This document shows, piece by piece, positions 51,735-59,136 of a stretch of DNA of 59,136 nucleotides (position 1 is its first letter; the number at the start of each line of letters is the position of its first letter). Both the position numbers and the translations under genes were made by a program. The stretch comes from a bacterium (lineage in GTDB: Bacteria > Bdellovibrionota_B > Oligoflexia > Silvanigrellales > Silvanigrellaceae). Below the pieces are notes generated by a model. It was given only the letters and a program-made list of their open reading frames with translations. It was not told the origin of the DNA and did not search any database. The stretch is taken from NCBI GenBank assembly GCA_009918675.1, contig RGDM01000018.1, positions 1 to 59,136 on the forward strand, read 5' to 3'.

Positions 51735-53951
51735 TTAACGGAAAAAGAAGGTTATCCCGCCACCAAGTTGTAGACCAGAAGTACTAATCACCTGACCATT
51801 GTTCGAATTCATGCCAGCAAACAACGACAAGGTCATGTCTTCGGCCTCATATCCATAGCGAATGAGGTTTTCATCATCGCCGTACAAGCGCGACACGGGT
51901 AGGTCGAGATAAAAACGCACCGCCCCATACGTTTGCCAAACCGGTGTTGTGCCACTCGGCGAGATATCAGAACCGGAAGATGCCGAACCGCTTGAGCTCG
52001 AACTCGAGGATGATGAAACCGCAGCGGCTTCCTCACGCATGCGTATTTTACCAAAGACGGCTGCAACACGCGGAGCGATCCAAGGGTGCTCGCCGATGCG
52101 TAAACGATATTCACCCACAAGCCCACCGCCGTAACCGCTCAAGGTGATTTCGGTGTGCGTTGAATCCGGGCTTGAACCCTTCATCGTAAGTCCGGTCAGC
52201 TCATAGCCCAGACCCAATTCACCAGCGAGATCAACAACGCGAAATGTTTGCGAAATAAAGAGAAACGCTGGCTTTTTATCTTTGTATGAAAGGTTATAAA
52301 GGTCTTGGTCCTCTGAAGGGCGAATCTGGCCACCAGCAATTGTTAACGTAGTTGCCGCAGAACCAAAGGGGTATTTCAAACCAACAACTTCACCCGATGG
52401 CACGTTGTCGTCAGCGTTGGCTTCTGAAATAAATGCGCTGCGCAACAGCGAAGTCACTCGACTCAAAGAAGAATGTAAATGCGATTGTAGGTTCTCCATC
52501 CACTGCGAGACTCGCACCAGCGAACGACCGCTCCACTCAAAAAATGAATTCAAGGTGGGTTTTAATTTCGGATGTGCATCAAGCCAAGCCGCCCAACGCG
52601 GAGCGTGTGTGTAATAGAAAGAAGATAGACCAATTTTGTCGAGCCAAGAGTCGCGCAAAACACGCCAGTAATGCACCGCTGGGCTTTGTGTTGAACCTGC
52701 TGCTGCAGTGACAACAAAACAATCGCTCTTTGACTTTCCCAAGCCCGGTGATTTACGCGCACTCGGAAATTCAACGTTAAAAGGCTGAACCTTCGCACAT
52801 TTTGAGCGCGACATTCCGATGTGACTCGACGAATCAAGAGGATAAACCATGACCCCATACGTTTCGCCGTTCACCGCATTATTCACCGCGTAGCTCGTTC
52901 GACCATCGGCAGCAACCCGAACCACATTCAAGCAACCTCGCTTGATTGCATTTTCCGTCCCCGTTTCTGAAGGGAACTCGGGAGGAATTGCAATGTCGTT
53001 GGCTGACTTACCGAAAAAATCATCCGTCTCAACCGTATTGCAAGCAAGGTTGCATGAATTCGTTCCACTGGTTGCACTCTCAATTCCGGGATAAGAACAG
53101 CTCAAATCAGAAAATGCTTTTGTTTTGTCGAAAACCTTGTTGGGATAGAAACTCCAACCACCCGCTTTACACTCTGAGTCTTTCCAATAAACAACCACGT
53201 AACCAGACACATTTGATTTACCAACTGAGGTAATTGACCCTGTTGATGTATCGGCTGCAGTTGTGTCATCGGGTGCGGAAAATTCGACAGAAAATGCGCC
53301 GTCACTGACCGCTGTAGAACCTAGATTTGCTGACGCAGCAATCGCACCAATGTCGTCTTTCATGTACGCCGCCGACAGACCTTGTAAGGTCCCGGAGTTG
53401 CCGGGAGCAACCGCACCGTCGAGGCTATAGTAGGGCTGAATTTTGAGTGCTTTGCGCCCGTCAATCGTAGTCAAAGCTGCATCGTTGGTGACCTTCTCTG
53501 GCCATTGCCCTTGTGCAGTAAGGCGAATGGTGAGCTTGATCTGGCCTTCGCGAATCTCACCGGTTGAAAAGTTGCCGTCTTCTTTAACCTCGAGAATATC
53601 CGCACCCGTGACAAACTGAACATTGTTACCAATTGCCACGGTCCACTTCGATTTGTCGTAGATGAATTTGACATTTTTCACCGACAAGCGCGGATAAAAA
53701 ATAACTTCCAAATTGCGCGCTGTTTCTCCAGCTTTTGGCAAAAAGGAAGGCGTGACAGTTGTGCTTGAGCCTGCTTTGTCGGTGAGGCTGACGTCGTTAA
53801 GCACACTCGGATCAGACGCAAAATTATTTTCCTGCAAGGATTGAAGCTGTGACATTTGAGCCACATTGGAATCTTCAGATGGGCCGCATGCCACCGCAAT
53901 GCACATTAAAGCGCAGACAGCCAATAAAGTTTTGTGTGGAACCGATGCCAT
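51735..53951 (-). CDS. Large CFI-box lipoprotein with C-terminal beta-barrel-like domain
   Basis: A protein of 738 residues from ATG 53951 (GAGGAG upstream). The signal ends in IAVAC (Cys22). The N-terminal half is beta-rich (TVTPSFLPKAGETARNLEVI). At about residue 408 lies DCFVVTAAAGSTQSPAVHYW, then LRDSWLDKIGLSSFYYTHAP, a clear CFI-box-type segment (usually CFIATAAYGS with LRxFRD and YY.xSP). A beta-barrel-like domain follows (from about 525) with a run of nine Ser in one loop, ending in the aromatic GGGITFFFR. The CFI-box is usually C-terminal; here it is internal. Surface location is likely. Confidence 0.7.
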   Translation of the reverse strand: MASVPHKTLLAVCALMCIAVACGPSEDSNVAQMSQLQSLQENNFASDPSVLNDVSLTDKAGSSTTVTPSFLPKAGETARNLEVIFYPRLSVKNVKFIYDKSKWTVAIGNNVQFVTGADILEVKEDGNFSTGEIREGQIKLTIRLTAQGQWPEKVTNDAALTTIDGRKALKIQPYYSLDGAVAPGNSGTLQGLSAAYMKDDIGAIAASANLGSTAVSDGAFSVEFSAPDDTTAADTSTGSITSVGKSNVSGYVVVYWKDSECKAGGWSFYPNKVFDKTKAFSDLSCSYPGIESATSGTNSCNLACNTVETDDFFGKSANDIAIPPEFPSETGTENAIKRGCLNVVRVAADGRTSYAVNNAVNGETYGVMVYPLDSSSHIGMSRSKCAKVQPFNVEFPSARKSPGLGKSKSDCFVVTAAAGSTQSPAVHYWRVLRDSWLDKIGLSSFYYTHAPRWAAWLDAHPKLKPTLNSFFEWSGRSLVRVSQWMENLQSHLHSSLSRVTSLLRSAFISEANADDNVPSGEVVGLKYPFGSAATTLTIAGGQIRPSEDQDLYNLSYKDKKPAFLFISQTFRVVDLAGELGLGYELTGLTMKGSSPDSTHTEITLSGYGGGLVGEYRLRIGEHPWIAPRVAAVFGKIRMREEAAAVSSSSSSSSSGSASSGSDISPSGTTPVWQTYGAVRFYLDLPVSRLYGDDENLIRYGYEAEDMTLSLFAGMNSNNGQVISTSGLQLGGGITFFFR

Positions 53952-54023
53952 GCAAACATCTCCTCAGACACATCCGTGTTCGTCGTTGGTCAGGAGCGTC
54001 TCTGCACAGTCATCGAAAGGCCT

Positions 54024-55124
54024 TCAGTTGAAGAACCCCTCGCTTGCGCAGGCCTCAACCACCTGAAGGGCATTGAGTGCAGCTCCCTTACGGAGGTTAT
54101 CAGAGACGAGCCAAAGTGACACGCCGTTTGCAAAAACCTTGGCTGTTCGAAGACGTCCGACCAGGACCTCGTCGCGCCCCTGCGATTCACGAGGGGTTGG
54201 GAAAAACTGAACATCTGCAGCATCTGCGCTATCGTCAGCAGAGTTGCCCTGGACTGCAGGTGCCGAGGGATTTTCGTTCGCCACTGCAATCATGCCTTTT
54301 GCTGCAGCAATCATTTTTTCGAGAGCAGCAACATCCACCGGACGTTCAGTTTCAACGGTTACAGATTCTGCGTGTCCAACAAAGGTTGGCACTCGAACGC
54401 TGGTGGCCTCGACGGGAAGATCAGGCATGTCCAAAATCTTGCGAGTCTCAAAGATAATCTTTTGCTCTTCGTCGGTATCACCATTGGGCAAAATCTTGGC
54501 CACAAACGGCATGACGTTGAAAGCAATAGATTTCGGAAAAGTCCGCGAAGGCTTCACCGACAGGTCCTGTTCCATAAAAAATTGACGTGATTCTTCTTCA
54601 AGGACTTCAAGACCAGGTTTCCCCGCCCCAGAAACACTCTGGTAGGTTGAAACAATCACTCGCTTCAACCCGAAATTCTTGCGGATGACATCCAAGACCA
54701 TGACAAGTGGAGTCGTGCAGCAGTTCGGGTTTGCGACGAGCGGACGGCTCTTCAGTTTTGCAGGTGAAAGGAGCGCACCATTCACTTCGGGAACAACCAA
54801 CGGTACCGTTGCATCTTCGCGAAAAGCTGAAGACTTGTCGACGCAGAGAATACCGCGCGCCACCAACTCAGGAATAAACCGGTTTGAGATCTCAGCTTCT
54901 GAAGCAAACAAAACAGCATCGCATTGCGCCAGAGCTTCGAGTTCGGTCGCCTCAACAGAAATTGACTTGCTTCCCCAACTCAGCCGTTTGCCAACCGAGG
55001 CCGCCGACGCAAACGCGCGGACTTCCTTCACAGGAAAGCTCAAAACACCATCGCCCAAAACATCGAGCGCCGTTTGTCCAACGACTCCGGTGGCACCAAC
55101 AATCCCAAGGGTCAATGGCTTCAT
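54024..55124 (-). CDS. asd: Aspartate-semialdehyde dehydrogenase
   Basis: It reduces aspartyl phosphate to aspartate semialdehyde, feeding the DAP/lysine, threonine and methionine routes. The 366-residue product has LGIVGATGVVGQTALDVL (NADP binding), VDKSSAFREDATVPLVVPEV, the catalytic Cys135 in NPNCCTTPLVM, and YQSVSGAGKPGLEVLEEESR. It is about 25-30 residues longer than usual because of an Asp/Ala/Ser-rich insert at about residues 283-305 (NENPSAPAVQGNSADDSA). The ATG overlaps the pssA stop by four bases. Confidence 0.93.
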   Translation of the reverse strand: MKPLTLGIVGATGVVGQTALDVLGDGVLSFPVKEVRAFASAASVGKRLSWGSKSISVEATELEALAQCDAVLFASEAEISNRFIPELVARGILCVDKSSAFREDATVPLVVPEVNGALLSPAKLKSRPLVANPNCCTTPLVMVLDVIRKNFGLKRVIVSTYQSVSGAGKPGLEVLEEESRQFFMEQDLSVKPSRTFPKSIAFNVMPFVAKILPNGDTDEEQKIIFETRKILDMPDLPVEATSVRVPTFVGHAESVTVETERPVDVAALEKMIAAAKGMIAVANENPSAPAVQGNSADDSADAADVQFFPTPRESQGRDEVLVGRLRTAKVFANGVSLWLVSDNLRKGAALNALQVVEACASEGFFN

Positions 55125-56029
55125 GTGTGGGTTTCCTCTTCATCTTCTTCATCGCCGGCAATAAATAATTCTTCTTCTTCAGCTGTGCGGTCGCGTTTAA
55201 AAAACAACCACATCACCGGACCGTGCAAGCAATACAAAATCAGCAGCAGTGATAGGGTCACAGTAAATTCGAGCGTGAACAGCAAAACTGTAATCATCAA
55301 CAAAATTGCCAGAAAGCGGAACGGGCGCTTGCGTGGAAGCTTGATATTTTTGGTGCTGACATACTCAAACGTGCTGATCATCCCGAAGGCAAGGGCAAAC
55401 ATCAGGAAAATGAGAAAGACATTTTTAACGTCAGGACGAGTGAGGGTTGAGGCGAGCTTGATAGCCCATTCACTGTAATTAGCAGCCGGTGTCCATTGTG
55501 CGAACTCGTATTGTGACATGATGAATGCGCACAATGGCATTGCTGCCATCGGAATCGGAATTCCGGTGAAGTTACCGCCTGCCTTGCCAACTGAACTTTG
55601 CACATTGAAACGGGCAAGACGGAGCGCACCGCACACCGCATAAATAAAGCAAGCTGCAAAGCCAATCCGCGCCGAGCCGTGCAGAGCATAATTGTAGATA
55701 ACCACCGCGGGTGCAACACCAAACGAAACCATGTCACACAGGGAATCAAGCTGAACTCCGAAGGCGCTTTGTGTGCGGGTCAAACGCGCAACACTTCCAT
55801 CAAGCCCGTCGCAAACAGCAGCCGCAAGAATCGCATATGCAGCGTAAAGAAAATTTTGTGGATTGGCCTCCGGAAGCCTGCCTTCAACTGCGAGCTTCAT
55901 CGCAAGAAAACCAAAAAACAAAGATGCTGCGGTGATCATGTTTGGCAGCAAATAAATGCTCGCCTTCATACCGCGCCGACGGATAGCAAGTTCATGAACA
56001 TTTGCCACTGGTGTGACTCCTCCAGTCAT
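55121..56029 (-). CDS. pssA: CDP-diacylglycerol-serine O-phosphatidyltransferase
   Basis: An integral membrane enzyme of phosphatidylserine synthesis. The CDP-alcohol phosphotransferase motif is complete: CDGLDGSVARLTRTQSAFG, then VQLDSLCD. It has about eight membrane segments and an acidic cytosolic tail (TAEEEELFIAGDEEDEEE). Two starts are possible: ATG 56029, which overlaps the tsaB stop as ATGA, and a GTG at 56008, which has a perfect GGAGGAG 8 bases upstream. The length is 302 or 295 residues, respectively. It sits between tsaB and asd in a leftward operon. Confidence 0.93.
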   Translation of the reverse strand: MTGGVTPVANVHELAIRRRGMKASIYLLPNMITAASLFFGFLAMKLAVEGRLPEANPQNFLYAAYAILAAAVCDGLDGSVARLTRTQSAFGVQLDSLCDMVSFGVAPAVVIYNYALHGSARIGFAACFIYAVCGALRLARFNVQSSVGKAGGNFTGIPIPMAAMPLCAFIMSQYEFAQWTPAANYSEWAIKLASTLTRPDVKNVFLIFLMFALAFGMISTFEYVSTKNIKLPRKRPFRFLAILLMITVLLFTLEFTVTLSLLLILYCLHGPVMWLFFKRDRTAEEEELFIAGDEEDEEETHT

Positions 56030-56748
56030 GACAGAGCGCTTCCTTGTTGTTGTCTGAGCTTTAGCACGGGTGTTGGCTCTCGGCCGTATTCGGGCTCAAG
56101 AACATCAACCACGGTTGCGGCGCCTTCGCGCCACTGCCACAGACTGACAAGGATATCGCCAAAAGAAGTAAAGGTTGCAAAGGGATCATCATGCTCAAGT
56201 GATACAGCACCCCAAAAAGCAGCATCGGGCTGCTCAAGAGTTGGCGAGATTTTAGACTCAATCAGCTGCTGTGATGCACCTTGCACCGCCCACAAAGGAC
56301 GCGGAGAGCCAAGTGCAAGGCCATTGGCAAAAGCGCATCCCAAGCGCAAACCTGTGAACGAGCCCGGCCCAACCACAACTCCGATACTTTTTACAGATGA
56401 ATCATCAACCCCCGCGAAACCGAGGATTGACGAATACAACTGTGCAAGATTCTCAGCCGTGAGGCCAGCACAGGTGGCAAAGAAACTCTGTGTGCATGAA
56501 TAGATAAGATATGACGCAGAAGTCAGAGGCAAGGCTTCTTGTTTCGCAGTTTGACTTCCGACGTGAACAAGATCTCGCAGGGCTCGCGCAAGTGACTCGG
56601 TGAGAGTTTCCCCTTGCTCTAACCGAAACAATGCGAGTCCGGCGCCGCGTTTAAAGGTGCACAAAAGAGCGCCGTATGCCGACGCACTTGTTTGCAGAAC
56701 TCCGGCACCTTGAGTGGTTTCAGGAGCGAAAGAGGCGGAGGAGGTCAT
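56026..56748 (-). CDS. tsaB: TsaB, tRNA t6A-modification protein
   Basis: A protein of 240 residues from ATG 56748, whose first 29 bases lie inside the end of rseP. The defining block IGVVVGPGSFTGLRLGCAFA and NGLALGSPRPLWAV identifies the TsaB/YeaZ family, a partner of TsaD and TsaE in making N6-threonylcarbamoyl-adenosine in tRNAs. The N-terminal strand (GVLQTSASAYGALLC) is divergent from the usual LALDTS start, and two segments of about 20 residues are family-atypical. Coupled translation with rseP is likely. Confidence 0.85.
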   Translation of the reverse strand: MTSSASFAPETTQGAGVLQTSASAYGALLCTFKRGAGLALFRLEQGETLTESLARALRDLVHVGSQTAKQEALPLTSASYLIYSCTQSFFATCAGLTAENLAQLYSSILGFAGVDDSSVKSIGVVVGPGSFTGLRLGCAFANGLALGSPRPLWAVQGASQQLIESKISPTLEQPDAAFWGAVSLEHDDPFATFTSFGDILVSLWQWREGAATVVDVLEPEYGREPTPVLKLRQQQGSALS

Positions 56749-58453
56749 TGAAAAACACCAACACAATCAGACAGAGCAAAAGAGCGACACCGAGACGCTG
56801 CACAGCAACTTGAACGCGATTGGGCAACGGCTTGCCATATGCTGCTTCAACGCCTTGTAGAAACAAATGACCACCATCGAGTGCGGGCAATGGAAGAAGA
56901 TTAAAAAGCCCAATATTAAGACTCATCCAGGATATCGTTAGAATAAAGACAAGAATCCCGCCCTCTGCGGCATCGCCTGCAACCCGGGCAATCGCAATGG
57001 GCCCACCCAAATTCGACAGCGGAACAGCACCAGAGAAGAGTTTTTTCAATGCAGTCAGAATAGTGCTTGCCTGCTGCCAAGTGGCATTGAAGCCGTCTTC
57101 AAGCGAGGCGGCAAATGACTCGCTTCTTAGGATGACCGGTTCAACCGAGACACCGCGCGAGACAAAGGACACAGGCAGGTCGACAACCCATTGGTTTCTG
57201 CTCAATGCATCAAGTGCGGCGCGCCGCGGGATCTGGCAATTCAGGGTGCGGACCTGTGCTTCCTGAATATTGACAACTTTCCATTGCAGATTCACGGGTC
57301 CAGCATCGTCGGCACGAATCAACTTCTGCAGCGCAAAGGAGAGCTCAACAGGTCCTTCCACAGAGGGTGCTCCAGGCCAGTCGAAAAGAGTGTCGCCTTC
57401 GCGCAAACCACAGCTTTGCCAGGCCTCACGCACCGGGATTTTGCGATCGCCTTTATTGAGCTGCTCGTATGATTTTACAGTCATGTCTGTCGAACGCACT
57501 GTTTTTGACCACTCAAGAGCGGTCAAAGCTGCTTGCGTTTCTACTTTTACAGTTTGAAAGACTGGGCTTTTCTTCCGCGCAGCGGCGGCATGTGCAGACA
57601 GATTTTCGATGCTCACGATATCGCTGCGTTCAACTGTTAAGTTGGCTGGGCCATTGAGAAGTGCCTGCTCAACCTCATGCAAAGCGCGCACCTTGTGTCC
57701 GTTGACTTCAATAATTTTGTCGCCTGTTTTGAGACCTGCCCGGGAAAGAACATTTTCGACGGGCGCAAGAACAATTTGCGGAGTTTGAAAAAACTGCGAC
57801 ACGCCAATGCGGCCCACAGGCTGCGGCTCACCAAATAAAGACTCACTCATTTCGCGTGCTGGAGTCATTTCAATCGAGAGAGGTTTTCCGCCGCGTTCAA
57901 TATCAAAACGTGTCGGAAGCTCTGGTCGCGACGAAACAAGTCTGTTGATGTCGGCCCACGACCGAACCTTTTCATCGGCAATTTTATGAATCGTGTCACC
58001 GGTCAGCAAACCTGATTTGCGTGCGACACCATCGGGCAACACGCTCACAACTGGAGCTGGCTGTGGCAAACCTGCGTTCGAAAGGATGATCATCACAATC
58101 AAACTCAGAATAAAATTCGCAAATGGACCGGCCGCAGAAATAATCGCTCTTTTGTAAACTGGTGCAGTGTTCAACGCCCGGCCTTCAAGCTCGGGCGGGA
58201 CAGTTTCACCATGTTCCATTCCATAAAATCGCACGTATCCACCCAAAGGCAGCCAACAAATTTTGTACTCGGTGCGGCCTCTTTTGAACGACCACGCGGT
58301 TGGACCGAAACCAAGGCTAAATTCCTCGATTGCAATTTTCATCCATAAACCAGCCAAGTAGTGGCCAAGTTCATGTACAAAGACCACGATGCCAACAAGG
58401 ATGATAAAAGCGACAAATGGGTTGGTGAGAACCCAGGAGAGGATTGCGCTCAT
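56720..58453 (-). CDS. rseP: RseP-type site-2 intramembrane protease
   Basis: A protein of 577 residues, longer than the 450 of E. coli RseP. The active site is VVFVHELGHYLAGLWMKI (His27, Glu28, His31), and the second metal motif is NLLPLPALDGGHLFLQGVE near the C-terminus; three to four membrane segments surround them. Two PDZ-like modules lie between (VARKSGLLTGDTIHKIADEK and VLSRAGLKTGDKIIEVNGHK), plus a further 100-residue insert. It cleaves anti-sigma factors in envelope-stress signalling. It lies 5 bases from uppS. Confidence 0.93.
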   Translation of the reverse strand: MSAILSWVLTNPFVAFIILVGIVVFVHELGHYLAGLWMKIAIEEFSLGFGPTAWSFKRGRTEYKICWLPLGGYVRFYGMEHGETVPPELEGRALNTAPVYKRAIISAAGPFANFILSLIVMIILSNAGLPQPAPVVSVLPDGVARKSGLLTGDTIHKIADEKVRSWADINRLVSSRPELPTRFDIERGGKPLSIEMTPAREMSESLFGEPQPVGRIGVSQFFQTPQIVLAPVENVLSRAGLKTGDKIIEVNGHKVRALHEVEQALLNGPANLTVERSDIVSIENLSAHAAAARKKSPVFQTVKVETQAALTALEWSKTVRSTDMTVKSYEQLNKGDRKIPVREAWQSCGLREGDTLFDWPGAPSVEGPVELSFALQKLIRADDAGPVNLQWKVVNIQEAQVRTLNCQIPRRAALDALSRNQWVVDLPVSFVSRGVSVEPVILRSESFAASLEDGFNATWQQASTILTALKKLFSGAVPLSNLGGPIAIARVAGDAAEGGILVFILTISWMSLNIGLFNLLPLPALDGGHLFLQGVEAAYGKPLPNRVQVAVQRLGVALLLCLIVLVFFNDLLRLFRS

Positions 58454-58458
58454 TGTGT

Positions 58459-59136
58459 TTAGGCCTTCACTGAGGAGAGGCGAGCCACATTGCTCGCGCG
58501 CTTGTTTTCGGGGTTGTTAGACTGCTGAACCTGTTCAGGAGTGCGCCCAAAACGACGTTCACGGCTCGAATATTTTTTCAACAGCTGTGCGAACATGTCT
58601 TCTGAAAAATCGGGCCACGGTGCGGGTTCAAAGAAGTATTCAGCATAGGCAGACTGCCAAAGAAGAAAATTGCTCATCCGCTGCTCGCCGCTCGTGCGAA
58701 TGACCATATCAACACTCGGAAGACCCGCCGTGTCGAGTTGCTCTTCGAAAGTCTGTTCATCAATATCGGCTGGATAAAGCTCGCCCGAATTGATCTTTTC
58801 AAGCACACGACGCACCGCACGCAAGATTTCTCCACGGCTGCCGTAGCTCAGTGCAATACAAAGGTACGTACCTGTGTTCTGAGCACTTGCTTCTTCAAGC
58901 TCTGTGGCCATTTCCAAAATATCCGACGACAGCTTTCCGCGGTCACCTATCAAGCGAAATCGAATGTTGTTATCGAGAATTTTGTTGCGTTCGGCTTTCA
59001 AATACCAACGCAGAAGCCCCATCAGCGCGCTCACTTCTTCTTCAGGTCGGCGCCAGTTTTCATCGGAGAATGCATAAAGGGTGAGCGCTTGGAGACCCGC
59101 CTTCACCGCGAATTCAGTAATTTCATTGACCCGTTC
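58459..59136 (-). CDS. uppS: Undecaprenyl diphosphate synthase, 3' part, cut by the window edge
   Basis: The frame is open to the right edge, so the N-terminus (with the pyrophosphate-binding loop) is outside. The visible 225 codons show ALTLYAFSDENWRRP, the family's substrate-binding segment, and the signature DMVIRTSGEQRMSNFLLWQS, then AYAEYFFEPAPWPDFSED. It makes the C55 lipid carrier for peptidoglycan and surface polysaccharides, starting a leftward operon uppS-rseP-tsaB-pssA-asd. The cdsA and dxr genes that commonly lie between uppS and rseP are absent. The C-terminal 30 residues are extra and low in complexity. Confidence 0.95.
   Translation of the reverse strand, partial: ERVNEITEFAVKAGLQALTLYAFSDENWRRPEEEVSALMGLLRWYLKAERNKILDNNIRFRLIGDRGKLSSDILEMATELEEASAQNTGTYLCIALSYGSRGEILRAVRRVLEKINSGELYPADIDEQTFEEQLDTAGLPSVDMVIRTSGEQRMSNFLLWQSAYAEYFFEPAPWPDFSEDMFAQLLKKYSSRERRFGRTPEQVQQSNNPENKRASNVARLSSVKA

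Noticed and set aside
1..59136. CRISPR arrays, IS elements, prophage genes, rRNA or tRNA
   Set aside because: I found no regularly spaced repeats, transposase or integrase reading frames, phage structural genes, or RNA gene signatures; gene spacing leaves little room for them.

Overview
The window is 59 kb of densely coding bacterial DNA of roughly even base composition. It has short intergenic gaps, many ATGA stop/start overlaps, and no tRNA, rRNA, CRISPR array, insertion sequence or prophage that I could recognise. The cell is a didermic bacterium: there are many lipoproteins, outer-membrane barrel-like proteins, RseP and a LexA-ImuA-ImuB-DnaE2 cassette. The mix of secreted proteases, lipoproteins with basic residues after the lipidated cysteine, TPM/LemA genes and a CFI-box surface protein suggests a Bdellovibrionota/Oligoflexia-like or other former deltaproteobacterial lineage. 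That placement is inference; no marker gene was compared.

Layout. 1-4.3 kb holds secreted hydrolases (end of a subtilase, a GH128-like glucanase, a metzincin) and small exported proteins, including one frameshifted gene. 4.3-10.7 kb is a DNA-damage mutagenesis cassette: a LexA-type repressor divergent from overlapping imuA-imuB-dnaE2. 10.8-22.4 kb is rich in exported proteins: two trypsin-like lipoproteins, a cysteine-peptidase-like lipoprotein with an SH3-like tail, other lipoproteins, a TPM-LemA-TPM cluster, a cytoplasmic FKBP isomerase and a sohB pseudogene that has lost its catalytic serine. 22.5-27.1 kb carries thyA, a DHFR-GNAT fusion, a GtrB-like glycosyltransferase facing a GtrA flippase, a DUF423 protein and a barrel protein. 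27.4-32.6 kb is one 1745-residue signalling protein (Ser/Thr kinase, AAA ATPase, helical repeats, GAF, SpoIIE phosphatase). 32.6-37.9 kb has a START protein coupled to glnS, a septation-protein-like membrane protein, rfbC and a phosphatase.

38-42.7 kb has an HExxH protease, a pseudo-receiver/HATPase protein, a STAS protein lacking the usual phosphoserine, and an ABC1/UbiB kinase. With the giant kinase/phosphatase these could form a partner-switching system. 42.8-48.5 kb is metabolic: dapC-dapD (succinylase branch of lysine/DAP synthesis), a TPR gene, purA and a probable PPi-dependent phosphofructokinase. 48.6-54 kb has a GHL10-like lipoprotein, a winged-helix protein, a small unknown gene and a CFI-box/barrel protein. 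54-59 kb is a leftward envelope operon, uppS-rseP-tsaB-pssA-asd.

The observations most worth following up are the single-chain kinase/phosphatase with its nearby HATPase and STAS proteins, the C-K-x-[RK]-x-[FY] motif near the lipidation site of several secreted proteins, the DHFR-GNAT fusion in frame with thyA, the sohB deletion, the CTGTACC repeats at lexA, and the 18-bp hairpin at the pfp stop codon whose T-tract lies on the antisense side.
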